Part shown: positions 33,658 through 43,476 of the stretch, piece after piece
Position numbering within the stretch: the first letter of the stretch is position 1
Layout of the letters: each line of letters opens with the position of its first letter
Source: Xenorhabdus mauleonii
GTDB taxonomy: Bacteria > Pseudomonadota > Gammaproteobacteria > Enterobacterales > Enterobacteriaceae
Assembly (NCBI RefSeq): GCF_900113945.1
Contig: NZ_FORG01000019.1
Span: 1-64,000 of the forward strand
Direction of reading: 5' to 3'
Length of the DNA stretch: 64,000 bases
The notes under the pieces: model-generated
The model's input: the letters and a program-made list of their open reading frames with translations, nothing else
What the model was told of the DNA's origin: nothing
The model's database searches: none
Made by a program: the position numbers and the translations under genes

Positions 33658-34315
33658 TTTAATGATTTGGTCCTTTCTCTGTATTGCTATACCACTATTC
33701 GCAGCATTATTTGCAAAAATATTGGTTATTCCAGCCAAGCTGTTTATACAAACACACAATGGCCTCTCTTTGACACGCTTACAAATAAATAGCGTTATAG
33801 CAACTTTCACATTAGCCAGTACTTCGTTACTTATAATGGGGGTACTTTCTAATATAAGTCCTATAGGAATAATCAAATGTTGGGTGCTATTGGCTTGGGG
33901 AATACCATTAGCGCTTCTTGATATACGTAATTTTTGGTTGCCTCTCCGTTTTACTACAGGGTTTTGGTTGACGGGAGTCCTGTTTTCTCTACTGCCAGAT
34001 AACAAGATTCAATTTATTGAATCAGTGATTAGCAGCTGCACCATGTTTGCAATCATGCGTTTATTTCATTATTGCGTTAATCGGAAGCACCCCGAAGAAA
34101 GATTCGGACTAGGGGATGTACATCTAATTGCAGCCCTTTGTGCTTGGATTCCTTGGCAGCAAGCCAATGTATTATGCGGTATTGCTTTTATCATGTTTAT
34201 TGTCGGCGCACTTTTTACTAAAAAGCATGCTCAGCCGTATGCTCCTTGGTTGTTCGCACTTCTTGCTATTTTGGCCACATTCTTTCCCCTGCAAACTATA
34301 CAAGGTGTTTTATGA
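33641..34315 (+). CDS. pilU: PilU, prepilin peptidase
   Basis: The 224-residue polytopic membrane protein has FGLGDVHLIAALCAW, the GxGD motif of type IV prepilin peptidases, and a second Asp in LALLDIRNFW. The N-terminal methylase domain with its cysteines, found in many PilD proteins, is missing, as in R64 PilU. It cleaves the PilS leader. It overlaps the end of pilT by 17 bases. Confidence 0.85.
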   Translation: MEALINLMIWSFLCIAIPLFAALFAKILVIPAKLFIQTHNGLSLTRLQINSVIATFTLASTSLLIMGVLSNISPIGIIKCWVLLAWGIPLALLDIRNFWLPLRFTTGFWLTGVLFSLLPDNKIQFIESVISSCTMFAIMRLFHYCVNRKHPEERFGLGDVHLIAALCAWIPWQQANVLCGIAFIMFIVGALFTKKHAQPYAPWLFALLAILATFFPLQTIQGVL

Positions 34316-35604
34316 CAGTCGATACAGTCCGCCCCCCTATTAATCGGGGGTTATCATTAGTTTCCTTGGCGCTGGTTTTAGCCATCGTATTACTCGCAGC
34401 CCCTATCGGGATGCAAAAATATGCTGATTATACTGATCAGCGAGCTTGGAATGTGACTGCAGAACATCTCACAATTGTTAGCCAAGGTAGTCGCCGGTAC
34501 ATAAAGGACAACTACACTACCTTGCTAAATCAAATAAAAGATGGAAAGCCTAGATCCATATCAGGTCAAGATCTGCGTGATAAAGGATATTTACCTCATG
34601 GCTTTGCTTTAACAAATAATAACAATCAGACCTATGTCCTATCTGTGGCCAGAAACCCAGCCAAGAAAGATAGTATGGTTGCATTTATTCTCACTACTGG
34701 CGGTAGTGAAATTCCATTTAAAGGGCTGCGCTTTATTTCCACAGGAATAACAGGGCTAGGCGGCTATATTTACCCTGACAATATTGCCAACGGTGCAGGC
34801 GGGGGCTGGCAGGTAAAATTAACTGACTTTGGCCTCAGTGGTCAGAGTGGGCATATCGTCTCTTATCTATCTTCCGAGGTATTGGGTACAGCTGCAGAAG
34901 AAAGTGATCGCCTTTATCGTTTTAAGGTCAATGGAAGACCTGATTTAAATCGAATGCACACATCCATTGATTTGAATAATTACGATATTGATAACGGTGG
35001 AAACATAAATGGCAAAAAAATTAATGCTCAGAACGGCAATTTCAGCGAATCCCTAGCTGTAAATAAAGATATTACGAGTAACAACGGATGGATCATTACA
35101 CAGAACGATAAAGGTTGGATGAACAGCACTCATCAGGGCGGATTTTATATGTCGGATGAAAACTGGGTTCGAAGCTGGAAGGACAAAGGCATTTATACTG
35201 GAGGCCAAGTCAAAGCGGGCAATATTGAATCTAATGACAAAATTCATTCCAAGGGACGAATTTCTACGGATGAATTTTTACAGTTAGGTGTAGCACAAGT
35301 TAATAAAAGCTGTAATTCAAACGGCCTTGTTGGTCGGGATTCCGATGGCAATATACTTTCCTGTAAATCTGGGACTTGGCAGTCTACATCACAACTCAAC
35401 GATGCAGTTTTCTTCTCAAAATCTGCGTGGGATGGAGAAACTGTAAACCTTGGAAAACATAAATTTTGTGCGCTTCACCGCGCGGTTTATGATTACACCA
35501 ACTACCGTGGTTGTCTTGTGTCTCGAAACAACAATGGAGACTGGATATTAAAGTCTATAGTCGGTGGTAATGGAGAGGCCAGCTGTGCAGCCGCCTGTAT
35601 TTAG
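34312..35604 (+). CDS. pilV: PilV, tip adhesin/minor prepilin, fixed (no shufflon)
   Basis: The 430-residue protein starts at an ATG overlapping the pilU stop. A prepilin-like segment (RGLSLVSLALVLAIVLLAAP) is followed by a long extracellular part; Gly/Asn-rich stretches near 240-330 resemble a phage-tail-like stalk. The last about 60 residues hold four or more cysteines. In R64 the 3' end is switched by the shufflon and Rci recombinase to change recipient specificity. Here no inverted sfx repeats or rci gene follow, so one fixed tip is encoded. Confidence 0.85.
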   Translation: MTVDTVRPPINRGLSLVSLALVLAIVLLAAPIGMQKYADYTDQRAWNVTAEHLTIVSQGSRRYIKDNYTTLLNQIKDGKPRSISGQDLRDKGYLPHGFALTNNNNQTYVLSVARNPAKKDSMVAFILTTGGSEIPFKGLRFISTGITGLGGYIYPDNIANGAGGGWQVKLTDFGLSGQSGHIVSYLSSEVLGTAAEESDRLYRFKVNGRPDLNRMHTSIDLNNYDIDNGGNINGKKINAQNGNFSESLAVNKDITSNNGWIITQNDKGWMNSTHQGGFYMSDENWVRSWKDKGIYTGGQVKAGNIESNDKIHSKGRISTDEFLQLGVAQVNKSCNSNGLVGRDSDGNILSCKSGTWQSTSQLNDAVFFSKSAWDGETVNLGKHKFCALHRAVYDYTNYRGCLVSRNNNGDWILKSIVGGNGEASCAAACI

Positions 35605-35956
35605 AAAGCAATAGGCTTTAAATAGTAATCCATATATTTCCATATTAGGGAATTGTATTTAAATTCTATTCGGTTGATTGCTGCCCTATATACATCGATT
35701 AAACGGTAATCTGTCAATTTGTTATGATTTTATACGTTCACTAACGCAGACAATAAATACCACGTCTTCACATTCATCACTTTATTTGGTGCATATCAAT
35801 TTACTTGATATTCATGGGATTAGTGGCAAGAAGATCCGGCACTAACAGTTATTGGTCACTGGAAATAATCCGCCCAAAAGCAACCTTTTTCTCTCTACTT
35901 CTATCTGGAACAACTCCAACCTCTACTTGCATGCGCAGTAAAATAGGAATACATCA
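35605..35956. other. Gap of about 350 bases where rci would lie in R64
   Basis: No gene, shufflon repeats or recombinase remnant is visible. The region is AT-rich and probably carries a promoter for traH onward, but I cannot place it. Confidence 0.45.
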
Positions 35957-36415
35957 ATGATGAATCGACTGATTATCTTTATTACTTTATCTGTGATATT
36001 AGCCGGATGTCAGCAGAAACCAATGGCTTCTCAATATCATCCTCCCAAGTCCCTAACTCTTTCAATCCAGCAAATGCAAGAATTGCGTCAAGAACTACAC
36101 CAGAAAGGGGCATTAGAAAAGGCTATCACTCAATTTCCCACAAAGATTAGCTCTAATTCTCAGCGCATTACCATAACTTGGGATGGTGACGCGATTGAAC
36201 TCCTTAGCCAGATAGCACATCAACGCGGTTTAGTTTTCGCATATACCGGTGTTCGGCTACCACTTCCTATCAGTGTTCATGAACAAGACATCACTTTTGA
36301 AAATTTATTACGTGTAATTCGAACTCAGATCGATTGGAGAGCCCAACTGGAACAAAATCCCGTTGAGTTGCGTCTTTACTTTATGCTGCCGCTGAAAAAA
36401 GGAACATTAGCATGA
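35957..36415 (+). CDS. traH: TraH, DotD-like lipoprotein
   Basis: The 152-residue lipoprotein (VILAGC, Cys18) has the small secretin-N0-like fold of DotD: ITITWDGDAIELLSQIAHQRG then FENLLRVIRTQIDW. In the type IVB core complex DotD and DotC place the DotH ring in the outer membrane. Its stop overlaps traI. It is the first gene of the Dot/Icm-like block in R64 order. Confidence 0.85.
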   Translation: MMNRLIIFITLSVILAGCQQKPMASQYHPPKSLTLSIQQMQELRQELHQKGALEKAITQFPTKISSNSQRITITWDGDAIELLSQIAHQRGLVFAYTGVRLPLPISVHEQDITFENLLRVIRTQIDWRAQLEQNPVELRLYFMLPLKKGTLA

Positions 36416-37200
36416 CACTAAAAGTATTGCCCCTGTGTCTAGCACTTGTCACCATGCCAACGATTGGGGCGACAATGGATACTGCACCACCAGATATAAA
36501 CGCTTACCTATATCCTCAATCAATTGATAAACATGGCTTGAACGATACATTATGGCAATTATTGAATGACGCTGGACAAACAGTTGGATTTAGAGGAGGA
36601 AAAGCCCAACGAGCCTGGGAATTACAACAAGAGTTAAATAACCAAAATGATATCCTAAGCCGTCTCTATGAATTCGCTCCATTAATAAACCGGCAAGGCT
36701 GGCTGCCTCCAGTCATCGTGGTATCAGAAGATTTAGCACACATTACTGATAAACAAATTCGTACAGCGAACAAGGTTTATAACATTTTAGTATCAGAGCG
36801 TTTTGTCAGTAATCCTCCAACTTGGCGTCAATATTTACTCTCAGGGTTGGCTATCAATTTTGATGTTTCCTCAGAGATAAAACCGAAAAACAGCGCAGAA
36901 GAAAAAGTATGGCGGGAGGCGATCAAAAAAGGTTGGCAAGATGGCCGTGAAAGTGCGGACCGTATTTTAGAAAGTAATTTCCATCGATTAACCCGAGATT
37001 ATTCTGGGATGATACGCTATTCAACGTTGATTCAACAAGGCATGATCTCACCACCGGTGATCAGCGAAGAACTCCAATCTGTGACTGGCTCTCGTAACAA
37101 ATTGATGATTGGCGATAGAGTTCGGGATCTGAAACAGCGTGCTGGATTCGAATTAGACAAAAAACGTTGGAAACCTGTCATTACCCCCTCAAAGAAATAA
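36412..37200 (+). CDS. traI: TraI, DotC-like core-complex protein
   Basis: The 262-residue protein has a signal peptide (cleavage near IGA, residue 20). The sequence (WQLLNDAGQTVGFRGGKAQRAW; AINFDVSSEIKPKN; GWQDGRESADRILESNF) resembles DotC. Legionella DotC is a lipoprotein; here a clear lipobox Cys is not evident. It partners TraH and TraN in the outer-membrane core. This TraI is not the relaxase called TraI in F plasmid. Confidence 0.82.
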   Translation: MTLKVLPLCLALVTMPTIGATMDTAPPDINAYLYPQSIDKHGLNDTLWQLLNDAGQTVGFRGGKAQRAWELQQELNNQNDILSRLYEFAPLINRQGWLPPVIVVSEDLAHITDKQIRTANKVYNILVSERFVSNPPTWRQYLLSGLAINFDVSSEIKPKNSAEEKVWREAIKKGWQDGRESADRILESNFHRLTRDYSGMIRYSTLIQQGMISPPVISEELQSVTGSRNKLMIGDRVRDLKQRAGFELDKKRWKPVITPSKK

Positions 37201-37215
37201 TTCCTAGGACGCACT

Positions 37216-38376
37216 ATGACTCCCTTAACACACTACGATTTCGGTCGTGGCGGGCCTAATGCTGATAAGTTACGTGGTTTTTTTGTTCACTGCTACCGAC
37301 ACAATGTATCTGATATTCATTTACAAAGTGGAAGACCTATCACTGTTGATCACTATGGCCGCAAAGTCATTTCGAGCCAATTTAAACTAGAACACTCCAA
37401 TCTTATACGGCTTACTGATGAAATTTTTTCGCCTGAAATTAAAGCACAGGTACAAAGCGGAAATGGTGTTGACAGAGCCCTACAATTGGAAGGTGATAAT
37501 AATGGGCGATATCAATTAGAGCGGGGTGAACGAGTCAGATTCCGTTCTAATTTCGTACAAGGCACAATTGGTAGCCTCAGCACTGCACTCGCCGTAACAC
37601 TCCGAGTTATTCCCTCTCTGATTCCCACACTTGATAGTTTAGGGTTAGAAGAAGATCTGCGAAAAAGCCTTCTACCACTAGATGGCATCGGATTAGTTTG
37701 TGGTGTAACTAGCTCTGGAAAATCAACCCTTTTAGCATCGACCTATCAGCATTACGGAGAAACACATCCTGACGGAAAAGTTGTTACTTATGAAGATCCT
37801 GTTGAGTATTTGCTTGGCGGCCCTAAGTGGGTTCTACAACCTCAACAATGCCAAATAGGTCGGGATGTTAAAAGTTTCGCTGATGGGCTGCGCCTTTCAT
37901 TACGTCAAGCACCAACTGTTATTGGTATCGGAGAAATTCGTGATTTAGAAACATTACAAGCAGCAATGGCATGTGCTCAATTCGGTCAGCTAGCATTAAG
38001 TACCCTTCATGCTTTTTCACCCGGTCATGCATTCTCACGTTGTTGCATTATGGCTCCCGAAGATTCGCGAGAACAAATTGCATTCGATTTACTGAATGCT
38101 CTTCGTTATATCATCGTACAACGTTTGATACCAACTACAGATGGAAAACGAACGGCAGTACGAGAATACGTAATATTTGACGACGAATGGCGCAAGGCAT
38201 TATATCAGCATCACTACACACGCTGGCCTGAAATAATTAACTCAAGTTTACGCGACAACAATAGACGCATTGTTGATCAGACATGGCAATTATTCGTCAA
38301 CAATCGTATCGATGCAAAAACTGCAGAGAAAATCATGGGATGGCGGGAATTCTCGAATAAGCGAAAGGTTGCGTAA
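37216..38376 (+). CDS. traJ: TraJ, DotB-like secretion ATPase
   Basis: The 386-residue ATPase has Walker A GVTSSGKS (about residues 163-170), VTYEDPVEYLLG (Asp box), VIGIGEIRD (Walker B) and LSTLHAFSPG (His box). DotB-family enzymes power substrate translocation at the base of type IVB systems. SDIHLQSGRPI near the N-terminus is also typical. traK starts on the last base of its stop codon. Confidence 0.92.
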   Translation: MTPLTHYDFGRGGPNADKLRGFFVHCYRHNVSDIHLQSGRPITVDHYGRKVISSQFKLEHSNLIRLTDEIFSPEIKAQVQSGNGVDRALQLEGDNNGRYQLERGERVRFRSNFVQGTIGSLSTALAVTLRVIPSLIPTLDSLGLEEDLRKSLLPLDGIGLVCGVTSSGKSTLLASTYQHYGETHPDGKVVTYEDPVEYLLGGPKWVLQPQQCQIGRDVKSFADGLRLSLRQAPTVIGIGEIRDLETLQAAMACAQFGQLALSTLHAFSPGHAFSRCCIMAPEDSREQIAFDLLNALRYIIVQRLIPTTDGKRTAVREYVIFDDEWRKALYQHHYTRWPEIINSSLRDNNRRIVDQTWQLFVNNRIDAKTAEKIMGWREFSNKRKVA

Positions 38377-38642
38377 TGAAAAATAATTACAACGATTGGC
38401 TAGATGCTGGAAAGCCTATCTCCATTTATGGCATTCCCGTTTTAGCCTTCCTAGTTTTTCTACTGTTATTCATAGGGCCAACGCAAATTACCTTTTTCAT
38501 CTGCTGCTCTCTGCTCATTTTATACAAAGTGCTATCCATATTCGGTTACACACTAACAGTGTTAGTCCAGAGGATTCACCACTGGCTGCGTGGAAATAAA
38601 ATCACGGGACGCCCTTGGTGGTATCGAAAATTCTTTGAATAG
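38376..38642 (+). CDS. traK: TraK, IcmT-like membrane protein
   Basis: The 88-residue protein has a conserved NDWLDAGKPISIYGIPVLAF start, two adjacent hydrophobic helices (about 18-35 and 38-65) and a WYRKFFE tail. This matches IcmT/TraK in size and order after TraJ. IcmT is a small inner-membrane part of the Dot/Icm apparatus. Confidence 0.82.
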   Translation: MKNNYNDWLDAGKPISIYGIPVLAFLVFLLLFIGPTQITFFICCSLLILYKVLSIFGYTLTVLVQRIHHWLRGNKITGRPWWYRKFFE

Positions 38643-38650
38643 GGCATGTA

Positions 38651-41600
38651 ATGAAAGCAACTGAACCTACCTATCTAGTAATTCCTATAGAGCAACTACA
38701 AGAAGCCAAAAAACAAGCTGGAAAACTTGAGAATGGCCAAAATGCTCTAGAGTTCGATGCCAAAAAAAAACTGTGGTTAGCTCGCCCTGGCGCAGATCTT
38801 GAAAGATTATCAAAATGGCATATGGATACCACTCTAGTTACAGAAGGTAATCATAGACAAGATTTTGGGGACTTCATTCGTGCACATGGAGGTAAGCTAA
38901 AAGGCAATCCTGTCATGAATGGAAAAAAACAACGCATTAGTATGGTTGGTGACACGCAGGGGAAGAAATCTGGTGTCTATGTGGGACATGAAGATGGTTA
39001 TCCAAACGGGTGGTTTGTTGATCATCGCGACGGAGGCGACCTAAAAAAATGGTCCTCAAAATCAACTAGACCTGATCCTAAAAAACTAGCTCATCTTAAG
39101 GCTATCGCCGCTCAGGAACAGTTACGTCGGGACAGAGAAACAAGTATTAAACGAAACTCCAAAGCCAAAGAAGTTACTACTCTCTATAACAAACTTCCTC
39201 AGGCGGGACACAATCACCCTTATCTATTACGTAAAGGAGTGATGGCTGCCAAAGGTGTACATCTGGACACCCAAGATAATCTAATTATCCCTCTTTCAAA
39301 TGTCGAAGGTAATATTCGCACACTACAAACTATCGACCCTGACGGAGATAAGCGCCTTACAACAGGTGGAGAAAAAGAAGGGAATTTCTATGTGGTAGGC
39401 GGCACCTTAAAAAATGGCTCACCGATTATATTTGCCGAAGGTTATTCAACCGCAGCAAGTGCGGCAATAGCCATTCAGCATCCGGTAGTTATGGCCGTTG
39501 ACTCCGGCAACTTAGTTAAAGTTGCTCAAGCTATACATGAACGTTATCCCGACAGCCCAAAATGGTTTCTAGCCGATGATGATATCCCAAAACCTACACG
39601 CCCCGATAATCCAGGCAGGGAAAAAGCATCTCAAGCCGCTGAACTAACTGGGGGGCATTATATTCTTCCCGTATTTACGGACGAAGAACGCCAAAAAGGT
39701 CTTACAGATTTTAATGATCTTCATAAATCTAGAGGGATTGATGCTCTAAAACATCAGCTGCAGCCTGTAATTACAGTTATACAAGCATCTTCTCGCATGG
39801 AGCCAATAAAAATGGTTGATACCCCGACAGAAAGCCCATCAAAATCAACAAAAATACAGAACGATGTATTTGAATCAGATAATTCTGAATCCCATTCAAA
39901 CATTGATATTACGCCAAAATCTCCCATCTCCAATGAGGATTATGCAGATTATAGCCACATCATCGAAAATGTTATGGAGCAGGAACAACAAGAACACCAA
40001 TTCGAAAACACCGCATCTGAATTGCCAAAACAAGATGTCTCTGAATCTTCTGAAATGTTAGAGCCGACAACGGCTGAACTGGTTCCAAATGAGCATGATG
40101 CGCCAATTAACAACGACAACTTTGCAAATATTGCACCACAAGAGGCGCCCCTTGGTAAAAATGAGCCATCCGATGTTGTTAGTGAGTTAGTGTCTGCGGG
40201 CAACAAGCAGGACGTACAACAAACTACTCCAACGGAAATTCAGCAATCCCAGAGCGTAGAAGCAACAAAAGTTACAGAAACTTCTGAACAACAGCAGCCC
40301 GAACCGGATATCGAGAAAGAAAAAATTCAAACGGCAGATGAAGACGCTAAAGAATGGTTGCATTCTCGCCGCCCTTCAATCGAAGAAATGATATCAGAAG
40401 ATAAAGCACATTCTCACAATATAATACGGGATTCAAAAATAACAGGTTTAAAAAATCAAGAAACGGCAGCTGCAGCGTCAGCAAAAGAAGAGGAAAAATT
40501 AGCTACTGATGTAGAACCGGCAAAACAGAATGAACAGTTAGAAAATGCGATTCTTATCGAAACTTCACGCCAATTAGCACCAATAGACCTTGATGCTTTA
40601 ATGCAACAAATCACACATGAAATAGCCAATGATGGCCGTTCTGTAAAATATTTGCTCAGTGGTGAAGATGCATTTGTTGACCATAGTAATCGTATCGTGA
40701 TGGCAACTGCTCAATCTAGTCAAAATGATTCCATGATACTTGCGGCTCTTCTTGTCGCTCGAGAGCATTATCGTGGCCGAATCGAATTAACGGGTAGTGA
40801 TGAATTCAAACAACGCGCCATTAACCTCATCGCAGAATATAATCTCGATGTGAAAATGAAGAACCCACAGCAACAACTTATGCTGGATGAAGCAATCAAA
40901 AACCTTGCTAACGAACCGGTGCCAAGCGATACACCTACACCAGTAGGCAGTCCGGTTGCAAGTATTGTCACAGAGCCCAACGAAAAATCAGCGCCCGTTT
41001 CGGCTGCTCCATCATCAGGATTATCGTCAGAGCTGCCACCTAAATTACGCCCAAGTGAACTTTCCCAGAATAGTGCTTCGGATGCTAGCTTCAAACCTAT
41101 TATTTCATCAGAATTACTAGCAGAGATGCCACCTGAATTACGCCCGGCAGTGCTTCCTCAAGCTCCCCCACAAAATGCCAGCCGTAAAGAAAGTCAAGCA
41201 GGTATCACCGGAGCTATCTTGGGATATGGCCCTGCCAAATATAATTTTGACCCTTCTGAAAGTAAAAGCTATTACGTGCACCTACGAACTGCACAAGGAG
41301 AACGATATATCTGGGGTAAGGACTTAATGAAAGTCATGCCTGAAAGTGGATTAAATAAAGGTGAGGTTGCCACGCTTAAATGGCTTGGCAGTGAAGAAGT
41401 GACTGTGTTGGCCAAAGTAAAAGACAATCAAGGAAAAATTGTTGTAGACGAGAATGGAGTAGAAAAAACACATCAAATTACTACTAATCGTAACCGGTGG
41501 GAAGTTACTGCGGCGATTGATTCTAAGCTTCTTGTCAGCAATGAACGCCAATCAGCCCCCCCTGCCAGCCTTATGCCCTATGATATGAATCACTTTAAAT

Positions 41601-42208
41601 CCATACAAGAACAAGTAATTCAGCTGGCCACAAATGCAGGCGTAACTGTACCGGACTTACCATCACCACCAAATGATCTACTGTGGTTTAAACCTAATGG
41701 TGAAGGTTCACAGCCTCCGACAATACGCCCAAGCGATATGAAGTTGCCTGCCCACACTCAAGATGCGGGAACCGTACTTATGAAGGCCACGAATGACGAG
41801 AATCAGCTTAAATTACTTCTGGTGAAAGGACTAGGCGAATACATACAAGGTGTGGTGCATTATCAAGGCGAATATCATTCCGTATTAGGTAAACTGTGCA
41901 CCCGAGAAAATGGCAGTCGTTATTTATCACTTAATTCAATAACCCCTGATGGCCCCAAAGTCATTGGTTATGGGAATGCAGTCAATCATGAAGACGGAGC
42001 CAATAATGCCTTTGTATTCAAGTTAAAAGATGAAAATGAACGCCTCTATGCTCCATTAGTTGACGTAGCAAAGTGCCCTCCCGCTCTGCACAAACAACTT
42101 GGGTTTACGAATGACTACACTCCACCGTCGCAAACCTCGCAGATCCGGGAGGACATTGTGGAACATACCGCTAAACCTACCCCATCAACACCACGACCAG
42201 GGGCATAA
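38651..42208 (+). CDS. Large TraC/LPD7-type plasmid primase
   Basis: The 1185-residue protein replaces the Sog primase found here in R64. An N-terminal part (LEFDAKKKLWLARPGADLER; DFIRAHGGK) resembles IncP TraC. A TOPRIM domain follows with FAEGY (Glu263) and WFLADDDI (Asp309-311), the metal-binding residues of a primase. Residues about 385-640 are acidic and Gln/Ser-rich low complexity. An LPD7-like domain (about 645-745, RSVKYLLSGEDAFVDHS) and a C-terminal module follow. It probably primes the transferred strand in the recipient and may be sent through the channel. Confidence 0.82.
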   Translation: MKATEPTYLVIPIEQLQEAKKQAGKLENGQNALEFDAKKKLWLARPGADLERLSKWHMDTTLVTEGNHRQDFGDFIRAHGGKLKGNPVMNGKKQRISMVGDTQGKKSGVYVGHEDGYPNGWFVDHRDGGDLKKWSSKSTRPDPKKLAHLKAIAAQEQLRRDRETSIKRNSKAKEVTTLYNKLPQAGHNHPYLLRKGVMAAKGVHLDTQDNLIIPLSNVEGNIRTLQTIDPDGDKRLTTGGEKEGNFYVVGGTLKNGSPIIFAEGYSTAASAAIAIQHPVVMAVDSGNLVKVAQAIHERYPDSPKWFLADDDIPKPTRPDNPGREKASQAAELTGGHYILPVFTDEERQKGLTDFNDLHKSRGIDALKHQLQPVITVIQASSRMEPIKMVDTPTESPSKSTKIQNDVFESDNSESHSNIDITPKSPISNEDYADYSHIIENVMEQEQQEHQFENTASELPKQDVSESSEMLEPTTAELVPNEHDAPINNDNFANIAPQEAPLGKNEPSDVVSELVSAGNKQDVQQTTPTEIQQSQSVEATKVTETSEQQQPEPDIEKEKIQTADEDAKEWLHSRRPSIEEMISEDKAHSHNIIRDSKITGLKNQETAAAASAKEEEKLATDVEPAKQNEQLENAILIETSRQLAPIDLDALMQQITHEIANDGRSVKYLLSGEDAFVDHSNRIVMATAQSSQNDSMILAALLVAREHYRGRIELTGSDEFKQRAINLIAEYNLDVKMKNPQQQLMLDEAIKNLANEPVPSDTPTPVGSPVASIVTEPNEKSAPVSAAPSSGLSSELPPKLRPSELSQNSASDASFKPIISSELLAEMPPELRPAVLPQAPPQNASRKESQAGITGAILGYGPAKYNFDPSESKSYYVHLRTAQGERYIWGKDLMKVMPESGLNKGEVATLKWLGSEEVTVLAKVKDNQGKIVVDENGVEKTHQITTNRNRWEVTAAIDSKLLVSNERQSAPPASLMPYDMNHFKSIQEQVIQLATNAGVTVPDLPSPPNDLLWFKPNGEGSQPPTIRPSDMKLPAHTQDAGTVLMKATNDENQLKLLLVKGLGEYIQGVVHYQGEYHSVLGKLCTRENGSRYLSLNSITPDGPKVIGYGNAVNHEDGANNAFVFKLKDENERLYAPLVDVAKCPPALHKQLGFTNDYTPPSQTSQIREDIVEHTAKPTPSTPRPGA

Positions 42209-42218
42209 AGGAATCATC

Positions 42219-42755
42219 ATGCGATTACACTATCTTATACTGGTCATGGCTATGATCAGTTGTTTTTCGCTTCCAGCTCAATCTGCAAATTGTCGTGCTG
42301 GGGCAGCTGCTCAAGCTGGGGCACAAGCAGGATATGAGCGAGCTAAAAAGGCAGCTGAATCTTGGTCGCAACGTGAAAACCAGATATCCCGAGAGCTGCA
42401 GCAGTGTTTGGGAAGTATTAGTACTTCAATTACAGTACCAACTTTCCCTGATTTGAGCGGAGTTCTAAATGGTATTAAAGATAGAATCTGCCGAGCTGCA
42501 CGCGATAAGATCCGAGATTATATTCCCAGTAAAATTGACCCTTGGGGAGATTTACCGCCTGTTTTAAGTCGCCCTATAAATACACCAGTGGGAAGTTTGC
42601 CTCCGCTTGTGGGGAAAAACTCACGCCCAGTGGGGATAGATATAGGGAAAAGTTTGCCACAAATTACGTCACCAACTCAAAGAACTCCAGCAACACCCGC
42701 TCCGAAACGTTCCGTTTCTGATTCATCTGGTGATTCTTATCTCTTCACTCGCTAG
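42219..42755 (+). CDS. traL: TraL-like periplasmic protein
   Basis: The 178-residue protein begins MRLHYLILVMAMISCFSLP, a signal peptide, with AAAGGA just upstream of this ATG. The mature part starts with Ala-rich helices and ends in a Pro/Ser-rich tail. By position between primase and traM it corresponds to R64 traL, although that is usually shorter. No enzymatic motif is seen. Confidence 0.6.
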   Translation: MRLHYLILVMAMISCFSLPAQSANCRAGAAAQAGAQAGYERAKKAAESWSQRENQISRELQQCLGSISTSITVPTFPDLSGVLNGIKDRICRAARDKIRDYIPSKIDPWGDLPPVLSRPINTPVGSLPPLVGKNSRPVGIDIGKSLPQITSPTQRTPATPAPKRSVSDSSGDSYLFTR

Positions 42756-42801
42756 TTTCCTCCTTTGAGGATACCGAGAAAATATAAAATCTGGATATTC
42801 C

Positions 42802-43476
42802 ATGAAAGAAAAAGAACAGGTTATTACTCCGGTAATTGATCCTGATCCGTATGCGTCCGCTATTGCTCAACACAACGCGAATCAACTTAATGTAGGATTT
42901 ACACGTAAATTGCTCACTGCCAATGTTTGGTTCGCTGCTAGCACATTCATAGCAATGATAGTAATCGGATGTTTGGTATACGCTGTGTTACACCCTCCGG
43001 TGAAATATTTTGCAACTCAAAATGGAAGAATCATTCCGCTACATCCAACAAATGTACCGGCTTATAGTGATGCTGATGTAGTTGACTTTGGTAACAAACT
43101 TATTCTCGATGCCTTCACACTTGATTTCGTTAACTATCGTGCTCAGATGAATAGAGTAATACCTCGTTTCTCTGACGAAGGATTTCAGAACTACCATGCA
43201 GCCTTTACTCTCTCCAATGTTTTATCCTCAATAAAAGATAAAAAAATGAATATGTCAGCAATGACATCTTCTGGTGTCATTGTCAGCAAAGGAACATTAG
43301 AAAACGGACTCTATGCTTGGAAAGTGCAATATCCCACAAAGCTAAAACTCGTTGGGCAAGTTAACTCCTTACCTGAGCAAAGTTTCGTTATTTCCCTATT
43401 AATTCAACAAGTCGATCCTCGTTTGAAAAACGCAGGCTTAGAAATTGGTCAGTTAATTACCTATGAGGCTCCATAA
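42802..43476 (+). CDS. traM: TraM, DotI/IcmL-like inner-membrane protein
   Basis: The 224-residue protein has one transmembrane helix (about residues 45-65, AASTFIAMIVIGCLVYAVL) and a periplasmic domain with FATQNGRIIPLHP and DYVNFRAQMN-like residues. It matches DotI, which forms a VirB8-like ring. The traN ATG overlaps its stop by one base. Confidence 0.85.
   Translation: MKEKEQVITPVIDPDPYASAIAQHNANQLNVGFTRKLLTANVWFAASTFIAMIVIGCLVYAVLHPPVKYFATQNGRIIPLHPTNVPAYSDADVVDFGNKLILDAFTLDFVNYRAQMNRVIPRFSDEGFQNYHAAFTLSNVLSSIKDKKMNMSAMTSSGVIVSKGTLENGLYAWKVQYPTKLKLVGQVNSLPEQSFVISLLIQQVDPRLKNAGLEIGQLITYEAP

Noticed and set aside
35605-35956. Possible shufflon segments after pilV
   Set aside because: No repeated inverted 19-bp sfx-like sites were seen and there is no rci recombinase.
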